A stretch of DNA of 64,000 nt from DASUFZ01 sp035541475 (GTDB lineage Bacteria; Myxococcota_A; UBA9160; SMWR01), in NCBI GenBank assembly GCA_035541475.1, contig DATKND010000101.1, forward strand, positions 1 to 64,000, in the 5' to 3' direction. Below, in pieces: positions 51,765-60,458 of this stretch. Both the position numbers and the translations under genes were made by a program. The notes beneath the pieces were generated by a model. It was not told the origin of the DNA. It ran no database searches and saw only the letters and a list, made by a program, of their open reading frames with translations. The first letter of the stretch is position 1; each line of letters starts with the position of its first letter.

Positions 51765-52886
51765 ATGGATTTCTCGCTCTCCGAGACGCAGGAGTCGGTG
51801 CGCGATCTCGCGCGCCAGGTCTTCACGGGCGGCGTGCGCCACGAGCGGCTGCTCGAGCTCGAGCGCAGCGGCGAGTGGTTCGACGAGGAGCTGTGGAAGG
51901 CGCTCGTCGGCGCGGGGCTGCCGGCGGTCGCGGTGCCCGAGCGTTGCGGTGGCAGCGGACTCGGCCTGCTCGAGCTCTGCCTCGTGCTCGAGGAGCAGGG
52001 CCGCGCGGTCGCGCCGGTGCCGCTCTTCGCGACGTCGCTCTGCGGCGCGTTGCCGATCGCCGAGTTCGGAAGCGAGGCGCAGCAGGACCGCTGGCTGCGG
52101 CCGCTGGTCGACGAGGGCGCGCGGCTCTCCGCGGCGCTGGTCGAGCCCGCCTCCACCGATCCGCTGCTCCCGCGCTGCGAGGCGCGCCGCGAGGCGGGCG
52201 GCTGGCGGCTCTCGGGCGTCAAGGACTGCGTGGCCGTCGCCGATCGCGCGATCGCGGTGCTCGTGCCGGCGCGCACACCGGACGGCGTCGGGCTCTTCGC
52301 CCTGGACCCGCGCGGCGCCGGCGTCGCGCAGGAGCGCCAGATCACGACCCACCGCGAGCCGCAGTTCCGTCTCACGCTCGAAGGTGCGCGCGTCGCCGAC
52401 GACGCCGTGCTCGGCGCGCCCGGCCGCGGCGCCGCGCAGCTCGCCTGGCTGGTGGAGCGCGCGACGCTCGGGCTCGCGGCGATCCAGCTCGGCGTGGTGC
52501 AGTCGGCGCTGCGCGACACCGCCGAGTACATCGCGCAGCGAAAGCAGTTCGGGCGCCCGATCGCGACCTTCCAGGGTGTCGCGCTGCGCGCCGCGGACGC
52601 GTGGATCGACGTCGAGGCGCTGCGCGCGGTCGTGATGCAGGCGGCCTGGCAGGCCTCCGCGGGGCGCGACGCCGCCGCCGCGATCCGCGCCGCCAAGTGG
52701 TGGGCCGCGGAGGCGGGGCAGCGCGTCGTCCACACCGCGCAGCATCTGCACGGCGGCATCGGCTCCGACATCGAGTACCCCGTGCACCGCTACTTCCTGT
52801 GGTCGAAGCAGAACGAGCTGCTGCTCGGCGGCGCGTCGCAGCAGGCGGCCCGCCTCGGGGTTTTGCTCGCGGGCGGGCGCGCGTGA
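51765..52886 (+). CDS. Acyl-CoA dehydrogenase, FadE29/ChsE2-like subunit
   Basis: A 373-residue ACAD: MDFSLSETQESVRDLARQVF, LVLEEQGRAVAPVPLFAT, AQRKQFGRPIATFQGVALRA and HLHGGIGSDIEYPVHRYF. It is shorter than usual and lacks a clear SEPxAGSD motif, as in the second subunits of alpha2beta2 ACADs. It should pair with the 49606-50781 product. Its ATG lies one base after the ChsH2-like stop and its end overlaps the ChsH1-like start (GTGA). Confidence 0.87.
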   Translation: MDFSLSETQESVRDLARQVFTGGVRHERLLELERSGEWFDEELWKALVGAGLPAVAVPERCGGSGLGLLELCLVLEEQGRAVAPVPLFATSLCGALPIAEFGSEAQQDRWLRPLVDEGARLSAALVEPASTDPLLPRCEARREAGGWRLSGVKDCVAVADRAIAVLVPARTPDGVGLFALDPRGAGVAQERQITTHREPQFRLTLEGARVADDAVLGAPGRGAAQLAWLVERATLGLAAIQLGVVQSALRDTAEYIAQRKQFGRPIATFQGVALRAADAWIDVEALRAVVMQAAWQASAGRDAAAAIRAAKWWAAEAGQRVVHTAQHLHGGIGSDIEYPVHRYFLWSKQNELLLGGASQQAARLGVLLAGGRA

Positions 52887-53311
52887 AGCCGCGACGCACC
52901 TTGCGGCCGGACGACGTGAAGGTCGGCGACGAGCTGCCGCCGCTCGCGGTGCCGATCAGCGCGACGACGATCGTCGCCGGCGCGATTGCCTCGCGCGACT
53001 ACCAGGACGTCCACCACGACCACGCGTTGGCACTCCAGCGCGGCTCGAAGGACATCTTCATGAACATCCTGACGACGAACGGCTGGGTCGGCCGCTACGC
53101 AACCGACTGGGCGGGGCCGGACGCCGTCCTCCGCGTCGTCGACATCGTGCTCGGCGCGCCGAACTACCCGGGCGACACGATGACGCTCTCCGGCCGCGTG
53201 ACCGCGGTGGCGGGCGACGTCGTCACGCTCGCGGTGCGTGGCGCCAACGGCCTCGGCGATCACGTGAAGGGCACGGTCGAGCTCTCGCTGCCGGGCGGCG
53301 CGCGCGCGTGA
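52883..53311 (+). CDS. MaoC-like hydratase, ChsH1-like
   Basis: A 142-residue single hotdog domain. The hydratase motif is seen in IASRDYQDVHHDHALA (Asp and His spaced as in active MaoC enzymes), followed by NILTTNGWVGRYATDWAG. It is therefore the active partner of the ChsH2-like protein in hydrating the steroid-side-chain enoyl-CoA. GTG overlaps the upstream stop, and its own stop overlaps the next gene's GTG (both GTGA), so the three genes are translationally coupled. Confidence 0.87.
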   Translation: MKPRRTLRPDDVKVGDELPPLAVPISATTIVAGAIASRDYQDVHHDHALALQRGSKDIFMNILTTNGWVGRYATDWAGPDAVLRVVDIVLGAPNYPGDTMTLSGRVTAVAGDVVTLAVRGANGLGDHVKGTVELSLPGGARA

Positions 53312-54492
53312 AGTCCGGCGACGTCGCGCTCTCGGACCGCACCGCGATCGCCGGCATCGGCGCGACCGAGTTCTCGAAGGACTCGGGCCGCAGCGAGCTG
53401 CGGCTGGCGGTCGAGGCGGTCGCGGCCGCGCTCGACGACGCGGGACTCTCGCCCTCGGAGGTGGACGGCATGGCCACCTTCACGATGGACAACAATCCCG
53501 AGATCGAGGTGAACCGCTATCTCGGCGGCGGCGATCTGCGCTTCTTCTCGCGTACGCACTACGGTGGCGGCGCCGCCTGCGCGCCGCTGCTGCACGCGGC
53601 GATGGCCGTCGCGACCGGCGTCTGCAAGGCGGTCGTCTGCTACCGCGCGATGAACGAGCGCTCGCAGCAGCGCTTCGGCATCGGCGTGCAGGATCGCCCG
53701 CAGGCGCCGCGCGCCGAGGAGGTGCACTTCGGCTGGCACTCGCCGTACGGCCTGCTGACGCCGGCCTCGTGGGTCGCGATGAACGCGCAGCGCTACCTCC
53801 ACGAGTTCGGCGCGACGACCGAGGCCTTCGGACACGTCGCGGTGGCGGACCGCAAGCACGCGGCCACCAATCCGAGGGCGTGGTTCTACCAGAAGCCGAT
53901 CACGCTCGACGACCACCAGCACTCGCGCTGGATCGTCGAGCCGCTGCGCCTGCTCGACTGCTGCCAGGAGAGCGACGGCGCCGTCGCGGTCGTCGTCACC
54001 TCGCTCGAGCGCGCGCGCGACCTGCGCCAGCCGCCGGTGCGGATCGCGGCCGCCGCGCAGGGCGCCACCACCGATCAGCAGATGATGACCCGCTACTACA
54101 GCCCCGAGATCACGGGGCTGCCCGAGATGGAGCTCGTGGCGCGCCAGCTCTATGCGATGTCGGGCATCGGCCCGCGCGAGATCCAGACCGCGGTCCTCTA
54201 CGACCACTTCACGCCCTTCGTGCTGACGCAGCTCGAGGCCTTCGGCTTCTGCGGCCGCGGCGAGGCGAAGGACTTCGTGCGCGACGGACGCATCGAGCAG
54301 GGCGGCGCGCTGCCGATCAACACGCACGGGGGTCAGCTCGGCGAGGCCTATATCCACGGCATGAACGGCATCGCCGAGGGTGTGCGCCAGGTGCGCGGCA
54401 CCTCCGTCAACCCGGTGAAGGACGTCGAGCACGTGCTCGTCACCGCGGGCACCGGCGTCCCGACCAGCGCGGTGATCCTGCGGCGGGACTGA
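53308..54492 (+). CDS. Thiolase-fold lipid-transfer/aldolase protein, Ltp2-like
   Basis: A 394-residue thiolase-fold protein lacking the thiolase nucleophile Cys. TAIAGIGATEFSKDSGRSEL, RTHYGGGAACAPLLHAAMAV, LYDHFTPFVLTQLEAFGFCG and NTHGGQLGEAYIHGMNGIAE follow the SCPx/Ltp2 pattern; Tyr residues in LYDHFTPF and GEAYIHGM occupy positions like those used by the retro-aldolase Ltp2. It would release propionyl-CoA and the ring ketone, together with the DUF35 part of the ChsH2-like protein. Last gene of the block. Confidence 0.87.
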   Translation: MKSGDVALSDRTAIAGIGATEFSKDSGRSELRLAVEAVAAALDDAGLSPSEVDGMATFTMDNNPEIEVNRYLGGGDLRFFSRTHYGGGAACAPLLHAAMAVATGVCKAVVCYRAMNERSQQRFGIGVQDRPQAPRAEEVHFGWHSPYGLLTPASWVAMNAQRYLHEFGATTEAFGHVAVADRKHAATNPRAWFYQKPITLDDHQHSRWIVEPLRLLDCCQESDGAVAVVVTSLERARDLRQPPVRIAAAAQGATTDQQMMTRYYSPEITGLPEMELVARQLYAMSGIGPREIQTAVLYDHFTPFVLTQLEAFGFCGRGEAKDFVRDGRIEQGGALPINTHGGQLGEAYIHGMNGIAEGVRQVRGTSVNPVKDVEHVLVTAGTGVPTSAVILRRD

Positions 54493-54533
54493 GGCGCTCG
54501 CGGTAGGGTGTGCGCCCTCACGCGGAGGTTGTC

Positions 54534-55031
54534 GTGCCTGCACCGCCTCGAGTCGGCTCTGTCTTCGCCGCGCTGATCGCGCTCGTCGCCTGTGCGTCGA
54601 AGGACGCGATCCCGGTGTCGACGAACTTCGACCCGCTCTACCACTTTCCGGCTCGCGCGACCTACGCCTGGGACGACGCAGCCAACGCCTTCCCGAACAG
54701 CCCGGACATCGATCGCAAGGAGATGGATCCGCTCCTGAAGGACGTCGCCAACGAGGCCTTCGCGGCGCACGGCTATCGCGTCACCGCGGGCCCCGCGGAC
54801 TATCGACTGTCCTATCAGTTCTCGGTCGTGAGCCGAAGGGGAGTGGACTCGGTCGCCGTCGGCTCGCTCTCCCTGCTGCTGACCGAGACGAGCTCCGGAC
54901 GGCGCGTCTGGACCGGGTTCGGACAGGCCGAGGTCTTCGTGGGGCTCAAGCCCGAGGAACGCCGCGCGCGGCTCCATGATGCGATGGAGCGGATGCTCCA
55001 GAACTTCCCGCCGAATCAGCGCCCGAGCTGA
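54534..55031 (+). CDS. DUF4136-like lipoprotein
   Basis: A 165-residue lipoprotein with lipobox ALVAC. NFDPLYHFPARATYAWDD, DPLLKDVANEAFAAHGYRVT and ADYRLSYQFSV follow the DUF4136 pattern of envelope lipoproteins. The start GTG 54534 is fixed by CGGAGG 6 bases upstream, not the in-frame GTG at 54510. It lies 41 bases after the Ltp2-like gene, with no sign that it shares the pathway. Confidence 0.78.
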   Translation: MPAPPRVGSVFAALIALVACASKDAIPVSTNFDPLYHFPARATYAWDDAANAFPNSPDIDRKEMDPLLKDVANEAFAAHGYRVTAGPADYRLSYQFSVVSRRGVDSVAVGSLSLLLTETSSGRRVWTGFGQAEVFVGLKPEERRARLHDAMERMLQNFPPNQRPS

Positions 55032-55094
55032 GCGTCGCACCCGCGCGACCCGTGGCCGCGACCCGCACACTCGTCACGGCGGCTGCGCGCAAGC

Positions 55095-55850
55095 TCACGA
55101 CTGCGAGCCGCCGGCGTCCGGCACCTCCAGATACACGGGCTCGGCGAATCCCTCCGGCCGGAGCAGCGGCGTCACCGGCGCGGCGAGGTGGGCGTCGAAC
55201 TCCGGCTTCGCGAGGCCGAGGCGCGCGAAGACGGTGCCCACCCATTCCGAGCAGAACATGTGGTGTTCGGGGTGGTCCACGGGCGCGTCCTCGCGCGCGC
55301 GTCGCAGCACGTGGCCGACGAAGTGCGCCAGGCGGTCCTCGGCGCGCGAGAAGGCGTCGCGCGCGGGGCGCAGCGCGGGGTACACCACGCTGAAGAGCGC
55401 GAACAGGTTGTGCGTGTAGGGGACGTGTCCGTACTCCTCGTGCAGCGCGTGCAGGTGCGAGCGCAGCACGTGGATCGGCGGCCTCGGCCCGAGGAATCGG
55501 CTCCAGGCCACCTTGCCCCCGCTCGACGCGTAGGCCGGGACGACGAGCTCGAGATCGCGGATCTGCACGCCGAAGCGGACGCCCTCGGTCTCCCGGTCGG
55601 GCACCTTGTCCGTGAAGCGGGCGAAGAAACCGGCAGGCGCGCTGAGCGTCGACTCCCACACGTACACCTTGCCGGGCTCGAGGAAGGGCAGGTCGAGCGC
55701 CTCGCGCGTGATCGCGAGTCCGATGTGCGAGAAGTCGCCGCGGCCGAGCCGCTTCGCCTCGAAGAAGCAGATGGCCCGGCTCACCGGGTCGACGCCGCGG
55801 AATAGGATCACGTCGAGCGGTTGGATCGGTGCTTCGTGCAGGAGAGCCAT
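55095..55850 (-). CDS. YiiX/C92-like permuted papain-fold hydrolase
   Basis: A 251-residue protein. QPLDVILFRGVDPVSRAICF, RLGRGDFSHIGLAI (His) and HHMFCSEWVGTVFARLGL (Cys) give the permuted NlpC/P60 arrangement where His precedes Cys, as in YiiX/YebB. Such enzymes cut amide bonds in peptidoglycan or acylated lipids. There is no signal peptide. ATG 55848-55850. Its upstream neighbour is the SulP gene on the same strand, with 49 bases between. Confidence 0.75.
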   Translation of the reverse strand: MALLHEAPIQPLDVILFRGVDPVSRAICFFEAKRLGRGDFSHIGLAITREALDLPFLEPGKVYVWESTLSAPAGFFARFTDKVPDRETEGVRFGVQIRDLELVVPAYASSGGKVAWSRFLGPRPPIHVLRSHLHALHEEYGHVPYTHNLFALFSVVYPALRPARDAFSRAEDRLAHFVGHVLRRAREDAPVDHPEHHMFCSEWVGTVFARLGLAKPEFDAHLAAPVTPLLRPEGFAEPVYLEVPDAGGSQS

Positions 55851-55899
55851 GGCCGTGTCCGTCCACGGGGTGGCGATCCGACGGGCGCGGCACCGGACC

Positions 55900-57591
55900 T
55901 CAAGCGGCGCGCCCGCCGCGCCACTCCGCAATGACCCGCGAAACCGTCTGATTCTCCTCGATTCTGGCCAGCTCCGCGAACCCCGAGCGGCGCAGCGTCT
56001 CGCGCACGTTGCCGCGCGCCTCGGCGAGGCGCAGCGCGATGCCGCGCTCGCCGAGCGCTCGGTGGATCTCCTCCAGCAGCGCGGCGCCGGCGAGATCCAC
56101 CATCGGCACCGTGCCGAGGAAGAAGACGGCGAGTCGCACAGACTCGCCGCGCGCGGCGAGCCGCTCGAAGAAGCGGTCGCGCACGTGCTCGACGTTGAAG
56201 TAGAGGAGCGACGCGTCGCAGCGGAAGACGAAGACGTCCGGCACGCGCTCGTTCTCCGGGTGGCGCACGGCGTCGGCCCAGTAGTCGGTGCCGGCGACGT
56301 GGCCGAGCTCGGTGGTATGGGGCGCGGCGGCGCGCCGCAGCAGCAGCACGAGCGAGATCACGGCGCCGATCAGCACGCCGCGCAGCAGCCCGGATCCGAG
56401 CACGCCGAGCAGCGCCGCGAACGCGATCGCGGCCTCCGCGCGGCTGAAGTGCCAGAGCTCGCGCCAGGCGGAGACCTTGAAGAGTCCCGCGACGGCCACC
56501 AGCACGATCGCCGCGAGCACCGGCTTCGGCAGGTCGTGCAGCAGCGCCGAGAGGAAGAGCGCGACGACCATCACGAGGAGCGCCGCCACCAGGCCCGAGA
56601 GCGGGGTCCTCGCGCCGCCGCTCTCGTTGACGAGCGACTGCGACATGCCGCCGCTGATCGGAAAGCCGCGGCCGAGCGCGGCGCCGAGGTTCGACGCCGC
56701 GAGCGCGAGGAATTCCTGGTTGGCGTCGAGCCGGTAGCGGTGCTTCGCGGCGAAGGTCCTGCCGATCGCGGTGGTTTCGACGGCGCCGAGAAGGAAGCAT
56801 GCCATCGCGAGCGGCAGCAGCGCGTTCCAGTCCTCGGCGTGCACGGCCGGCAGTCCGAGCCGCGGCAGCCCCTGCGGCACCGCGCCTAGCAGCTCGACGC
56901 CGCGCGCCTCGAGGCCGAGCCACGGCACGCACGCGATGCCGCCCACGAGCACGACCAGCGACACCGGACGGTTCGGCAGCCAGCGCTTGCCCGCGACGAG
57001 CAGCGCGAGCGCGCCGAGCCCGAGCGCGACGGAGGTCGGGTTCGACTCGCCGACGTGGCGGACGAAGTCGGCGCAGCGCTCCCAGAAGTTTCCGTGCGAG
57101 CCGTGGATGCCGCAGAGCTTCGGGAGCTGCGAGATCGTCAGCACGAGCGCGACGCCGCTCTTGAAGCCGACCATCACGGTCTCCGAGATGAAGCTCACGA
57201 CCCCACCCGCGCGCAGCGCCCACGCGCAGAGCGCGAGCGCCGCGACGAGGCCCGCGGTGGCCGCCGCGAGCGCCGCATGGCGCGCGACATCGCCCTGCGA
57301 GAGCGCTCCGAGCGAGGTGCCGATCAGCAGCGAGATCGCGGAGGTGACCGTCACGATCGTCTGCTGCCCGCTGCAGAAGAGCCAGAAGACGAGGCCTCCG
57401 AAGAGGCAGGCGTAGAGCCCCGCCTCGGGCGGCAGCCCGGCGAGCGAGGCGTCGCCGATTCCGGAGGGCACGAGATAGGCCGCCAGCGTCAGGCCCGCGA
57501 CGAGGTCGCCGCGCAGCCAGGCGGCGCGGTAGCCGCGCAGCTTGCGTAGCCCCGGCGCGATCCGGAAGACGAGCGGCTCGGGCTCTGCCAT
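55900..57591 (-). CDS. SulP-family anion transporter with STAS domain
   Basis: A 563-residue carrier with about 12 spans: LRGDLVAGLTLAAYLVPSGI at the start, QTIVTVTSAISLLIG, LLGAVETTAIGRTFAAKHRY and NLGAALGRGFPISGGMSQS. Residues 440-560 form a C-terminal STAS domain with TVPMVDLAGAALLEEIHRAL. Members carry sulfate, bicarbonate or other anions with sodium or protons. Sulfate uptake would fit the sulfotransferase in the window, but that link is a guess. ATG 57589-57591; the next gene upstream ends 5 bases before. Confidence 0.88.
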   Translation of the reverse strand: MAEPEPLVFRIAPGLRKLRGYRAAWLRGDLVAGLTLAAYLVPSGIGDASLAGLPPEAGLYACLFGGLVFWLFCSGQQTIVTVTSAISLLIGTSLGALSQGDVARHAALAAATAGLVAALALCAWALRAGGVVSFISETVMVGFKSGVALVLTISQLPKLCGIHGSHGNFWERCADFVRHVGESNPTSVALGLGALALLVAGKRWLPNRPVSLVVLVGGIACVPWLGLEARGVELLGAVPQGLPRLGLPAVHAEDWNALLPLAMACFLLGAVETTAIGRTFAAKHRYRLDANQEFLALAASNLGAALGRGFPISGGMSQSLVNESGGARTPLSGLVAALLVMVVALFLSALLHDLPKPVLAAIVLVAVAGLFKVSAWRELWHFSRAEAAIAFAALLGVLGSGLLRGVLIGAVISLVLLLRRAAAPHTTELGHVAGTDYWADAVRHPENERVPDVFVFRCDASLLYFNVEHVRDRFFERLAARGESVRLAVFFLGTVPMVDLAGAALLEEIHRALGERGIALRLAEARGNVRETLRRSGFAELARIEENQTVSRVIAEWRGGRAA

Positions 57592-57596
57592 GGCGC

Positions 57597-58241
57597 CTAA
57601 CCTCCGAGCGCGATCGCGACGGCGACGAGCGCCACGCCCATCGCCGTGAACACGATCCCCGCGAGCCAGGGCTGGATCTCGAGGTGCCTGCCCCAGAGAT
57701 AGCCGACGACGAAGAGCAGTCCGACCAGCAGCGCGTTCGAGAGGCGCAGCGCGCGGTGCGGATCGTCGACGACGAGGAAGGGAAGCACCGCGGGCAGAGC
57801 CGGTGCGACGACCAGCACGAAGACCGCGAGCGCCGTCAGCCAGTCGTCCTTCCCGAGTGTCATGCGCCGCGGGCGCGCGTGGGCGAAGACCGCATGGATG
57901 CTGCGGTAGAGCTGTTCGCGGTCCTCCGGTCGGCTCTCGACCTCCACGCCGGACTCGAACTCGTCGCGGATCGCGGCGAGCGCGGACTTCTCGCCGCGCG
58001 CCGAACGAATCGCGCGCACCAGCCGGCCGTGGCGATGGCGCGCGTAGCGGCTTCCCATCACCACGAGCACCGCGTCGATCACGCCCCAGGCCACGTTGCA
58101 GCCGATCGCCGCGACGATCAGGCCGCGCTCGTAGCCGGAGGCGATCGCGGCGCCGAGCGTGAGGGTCAGCACCATGATCAGCCCGAAGAGGAGCTCGCCC
58201 AGGATGTCCGACGGATCGAGCTGCCGTTCGATGAAACTCAC
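57597..58241 (-). CDS. VIT1-like integral membrane protein
   Basis: A 214-residue protein with two N-terminal spans (ILGELLFGLIMVLTLTLGAA), a cytoplasmic loop of about 80 residues and about three C-terminal spans. The layout resembles VIT1/CCC1-type iron or manganese carriers, but I cannot see all their metal-binding Glu residues. It is 5 bases upstream of the SulP gene and likely co-expressed. GTG 58239-58241. Confidence 0.65.
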   Translation of the reverse strand: MSFIERQLDPSDILGELLFGLIMVLTLTLGAAIASGYERGLIVAAIGCNVAWGVIDAVLVVMGSRYARHRHGRLVRAIRSARGEKSALAAIRDEFESGVEVESRPEDREQLYRSIHAVFAHARPRRMTLGKDDWLTALAVFVLVVAPALPAVLPFLVVDDPHRALRLSNALLVGLLFVVGYLWGRHLEIQPWLAGIVFTAMGVALVAVAIALGG

Positions 58242-58295
58242 GACGCCGCAGCATAACGATCCACTCCCGGCGCAGCCGTGCGAAGATCCGCCGCC

Positions 58296-59639
58296 ATGGC
58301 GCCCTATCTGGTCTGGGTCGAGCTCGCGATCCTGCTCGCCTGCATCGTGGTCGGCTCGCGGCTCGGCGGCATCGGGCTCGGCGCGATGGCGGGCCTCGGC
58401 CTCTGCGCCTTCGTGTTCGGCTTCGGCCTGCCGCCCGGCGGTCCGCCCGGCACGGTGCTCGGCATGATCCTCGCGGTCGTCACCGCGGTGGCGCTGATGG
58501 AGGCCGCCGGCGGCCTCGACACCGTCGTGCGTGCGGCAGAGCGGCTGCTGCACCGCAATCCGCGCCGCGTCACCTGGCTGGCGCCGCTCGTCACCTACGC
58601 GCTGATCTTCGCGGCGGGCACGCAGCACGTCGTCTACGCGCTCCTGCCCGTGATCGCGGAGGTCGCGCGCAAGGCGGGCGTGCGCCCCGAGCGGCCGCTC
58701 TCGATCTCGGTGATCGCCTCGCAGCAGGGACTCGTCGCGTCTCCGGTGTCCGCGGCCACCGTCGCGCTCGCGGGCGTGCTCACGGGCGCGAACGTCTCGT
58801 TGCCGCAGATCCTCGTCGTCATGATTCCCTCGACGCTCCTCGGTGTGGCGGCGGGCATCCTCGCCGTCCTGCGCCGCGGACCCGAGCTCGACGCCGATCC
58901 CGAGTACCAGCGGCGGCTCGCCGCGGGCGAGGTGGCCGACGCCGCCGCGAGCGGGAAGGGCGACGACGCGGCGCGGCCCGGCGCGGGCGCGTCCGTCGTC
59001 GTCTTCCTCTTCGCCGTGGCCGCCGTCGTCGCGATCGGGCTCTTCCCCGGGCTGCGGCCGGTCTACGAGAAGGTCGCGGAGGGCGTCACCGAGACGGGTC
59101 AGGTCGAGATGGGTCGCGCGATCATGGTCGTGATGCTAGGCGCATCGGCGCTGATGATGCTCGTCTGCCGGGCCGACCCCGAGGTCGCCGTGCGCGGCGG
59201 CGTGATGCGCGGGGGCCTCGTCGCGCTGATCAACATCCTCGGCGTCGCGTGGCTCGGCTCGTCGTTCTTCGACGCGAACCAGACGGCGATCGTCGGTGCG
59301 ATCTCCTCGCTCGTGCGCTCGGCGCCGTGGATCTTCGGCGTCGGGCTGTTCGCTCTATCGATCCTGCTCTTCAGCCAGGCCGCGACCGTGCTGCTGCTCG
59401 TGCCGGTCGGCCTCGCGCTCGGCCTCCCGGGCGCGCTGCTCGTCGGGCTCTATCCGGCTGTGAACGGCAACTTCTTCCTGCCGACCTACGGCACCGTGCT
59501 CGCGGCCGTCTCCTTCGATCGCACCGGCACGACCCGCATCGGGCGCTTCCTGCTCGACCACAGCTTCATGCGGCCGGGACTCGTCGCGACGATCGTCGCG
59601 ACCGCGTGCGCCGTCCTGCTGTCGCGCGTTCTCTTCTGA
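58296..59639 (+). CDS. Anaerobic C4-dicarboxylate transporter, DcuA/DcuB type
   Basis: A 447-residue carrier with about 11 spans. GTQHVVYALLPVIAEVA, RPERPLSISVIASQQGLVAS and LYPAVNGNFFLPTYGTVLAA are hallmark DcuA/B segments. It exchanges fumarate, succinate, malate or aspartate. ATG 58296 is preferred to GTG 58278. Family A hairpin copy 4 starts 9 bases after the stop. Confidence 0.9.
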   Translation: MAPYLVWVELAILLACIVVGSRLGGIGLGAMAGLGLCAFVFGFGLPPGGPPGTVLGMILAVVTAVALMEAAGGLDTVVRAAERLLHRNPRRVTWLAPLVTYALIFAAGTQHVVYALLPVIAEVARKAGVRPERPLSISVIASQQGLVASPVSAATVALAGVLTGANVSLPQILVVMIPSTLLGVAAGILAVLRRGPELDADPEYQRRLAAGEVADAAASGKGDDAARPGAGASVVVFLFAVAAVVAIGLFPGLRPVYEKVAEGVTETGQVEMGRAIMVVMLGASALMMLVCRADPEVAVRGGVMRGGLVALINILGVAWLGSSFFDANQTAIVGAISSLVRSAPWIFGVGLFALSILLFSQAATVLLLVPVGLALGLPGALLVGLYPAVNGNFFLPTYGTVLAAVSFDRTGTTRIGRFLLDHSFMRPGLVATIVATACAVLLSRVLF

Positions 59640-59647
59640 AGCCGAAT

Positions 59648-59717
59648 CGGGGAGGCGAGGCAGAGGTCCCCGAGGAGGAACAGATGGCCGCCGCAGGGGA
59701 CGTCTGCCTTGCCCCCG
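59648..59717. terminator. Family A hairpin repeat, copy 4 (convergent gap, opposite orientation)
   Basis: Arms 59648-59671 and 59696-59717 pair with two mismatches and a two-base bulge. The loop (59672-59695) is the exact reverse complement of the copy 1 loop, so this copy is inverted relative to the other three. It sits between the DcuA/B stop (59639) and the LOG-family stop (59730). Confidence 0.65.
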
Positions 59718-59729
59718 CAACGCAGCCCA

Positions 59730-60422
59730 CTATCCCTCGGTGCGCGCCAGCCGGTCGATGTGCGCGCACGCCTCCTCGACCGAGTCCGTGATCAGCAGGC
59801 CGCCGACCTCGCCCTCCTCCGCGCAGCCCTCGCGGAACATCGTCTGCGAGATGAACTCGAAGAGCCCGTGCCAGTAGTCGCGGCCCATCGCCACGATCGG
59901 GAAGCGCCGGATCTTTCCGGTCTGCACCAGGGTGACCGTCTCGAAGATCTCGTCGAGCGTCCCGTAGCCGCCCGGCATCAGCACGAAGGCGAGCGAGTAC
60001 TTGACCAGCATCACCTTGCGCACGAAGAAGTAATCGAAGTCGATCGTCCGGTCCAGGTAGGGGTTGGGCTTCTGCTCGTACGGCAGCACGATGTTGCAGC
60101 CGATGCTCCGCCCGCCGGCCTCGCGCGCGCCGCGGTTGGCGGCCTCCATGATCCCCGGCCCGCCGCCCGTCATCACGGTGTAGCCGCGACGGGCGAGCGC
60201 GCCACCGAGCTCGCGCGCCATCCGGTAGTAGCGGTGCGTCTCCTGGAAGCGCGCGGAGCCGAAGACCGTGACGGTCGGGCCGATGTCGAAGAGCGCGCGG
60301 CAGCCGCCGACGAACTCCTGGAACATGCGATAGGCGCGGTCGAAGTCGACGAGCAGGTCGTCGCTGCCGCGCAGCAGCGCCTCCTCGGTCAGGCTGTGCG
60401 GCGGGCCAGCGGACTCGGTCAC
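59730..60422 (-). CDS. LOG-family protein (TIGR00730-like)
   Basis: A 230-residue Rossmann-fold protein. VTVFGSARFQETHRYYRMA, VMTGGGPGIMEAANRGA and LMPGGYGTLDEIFETVTLVQ (PGGxGTxxE) match LOG cytokinin-activating phosphoribohydrolases and their lysine-decarboxylase-labelled relatives. They cleave nucleoside 5'-monophosphates. GTG 60420-60422 is chosen over ATG 60446 because AAGGAG lies 5 bases upstream of it. It follows the ABC transporter gene on the same strand. Confidence 0.88.
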   Translation of the reverse strand: MTESAGPPHSLTEEALLRGSDDLLVDFDRAYRMFQEFVGGCRALFDIGPTVTVFGSARFQETHRYYRMARELGGALARRGYTVMTGGGPGIMEAANRGAREAGGRSIGCNIVLPYEQKPNPYLDRTIDFDYFFVRKVMLVKYSLAFVLMPGGYGTLDEIFETVTLVQTGKIRRFPIVAMGRDYWHGLFEFISQTMFREGCAEEGEVGGLLITDSVEEACAHIDRLARTEG

Positions 60423-60458
60423 GAGGACTCCTTCGTGTCGATGCATGCCGTGCGGCGA

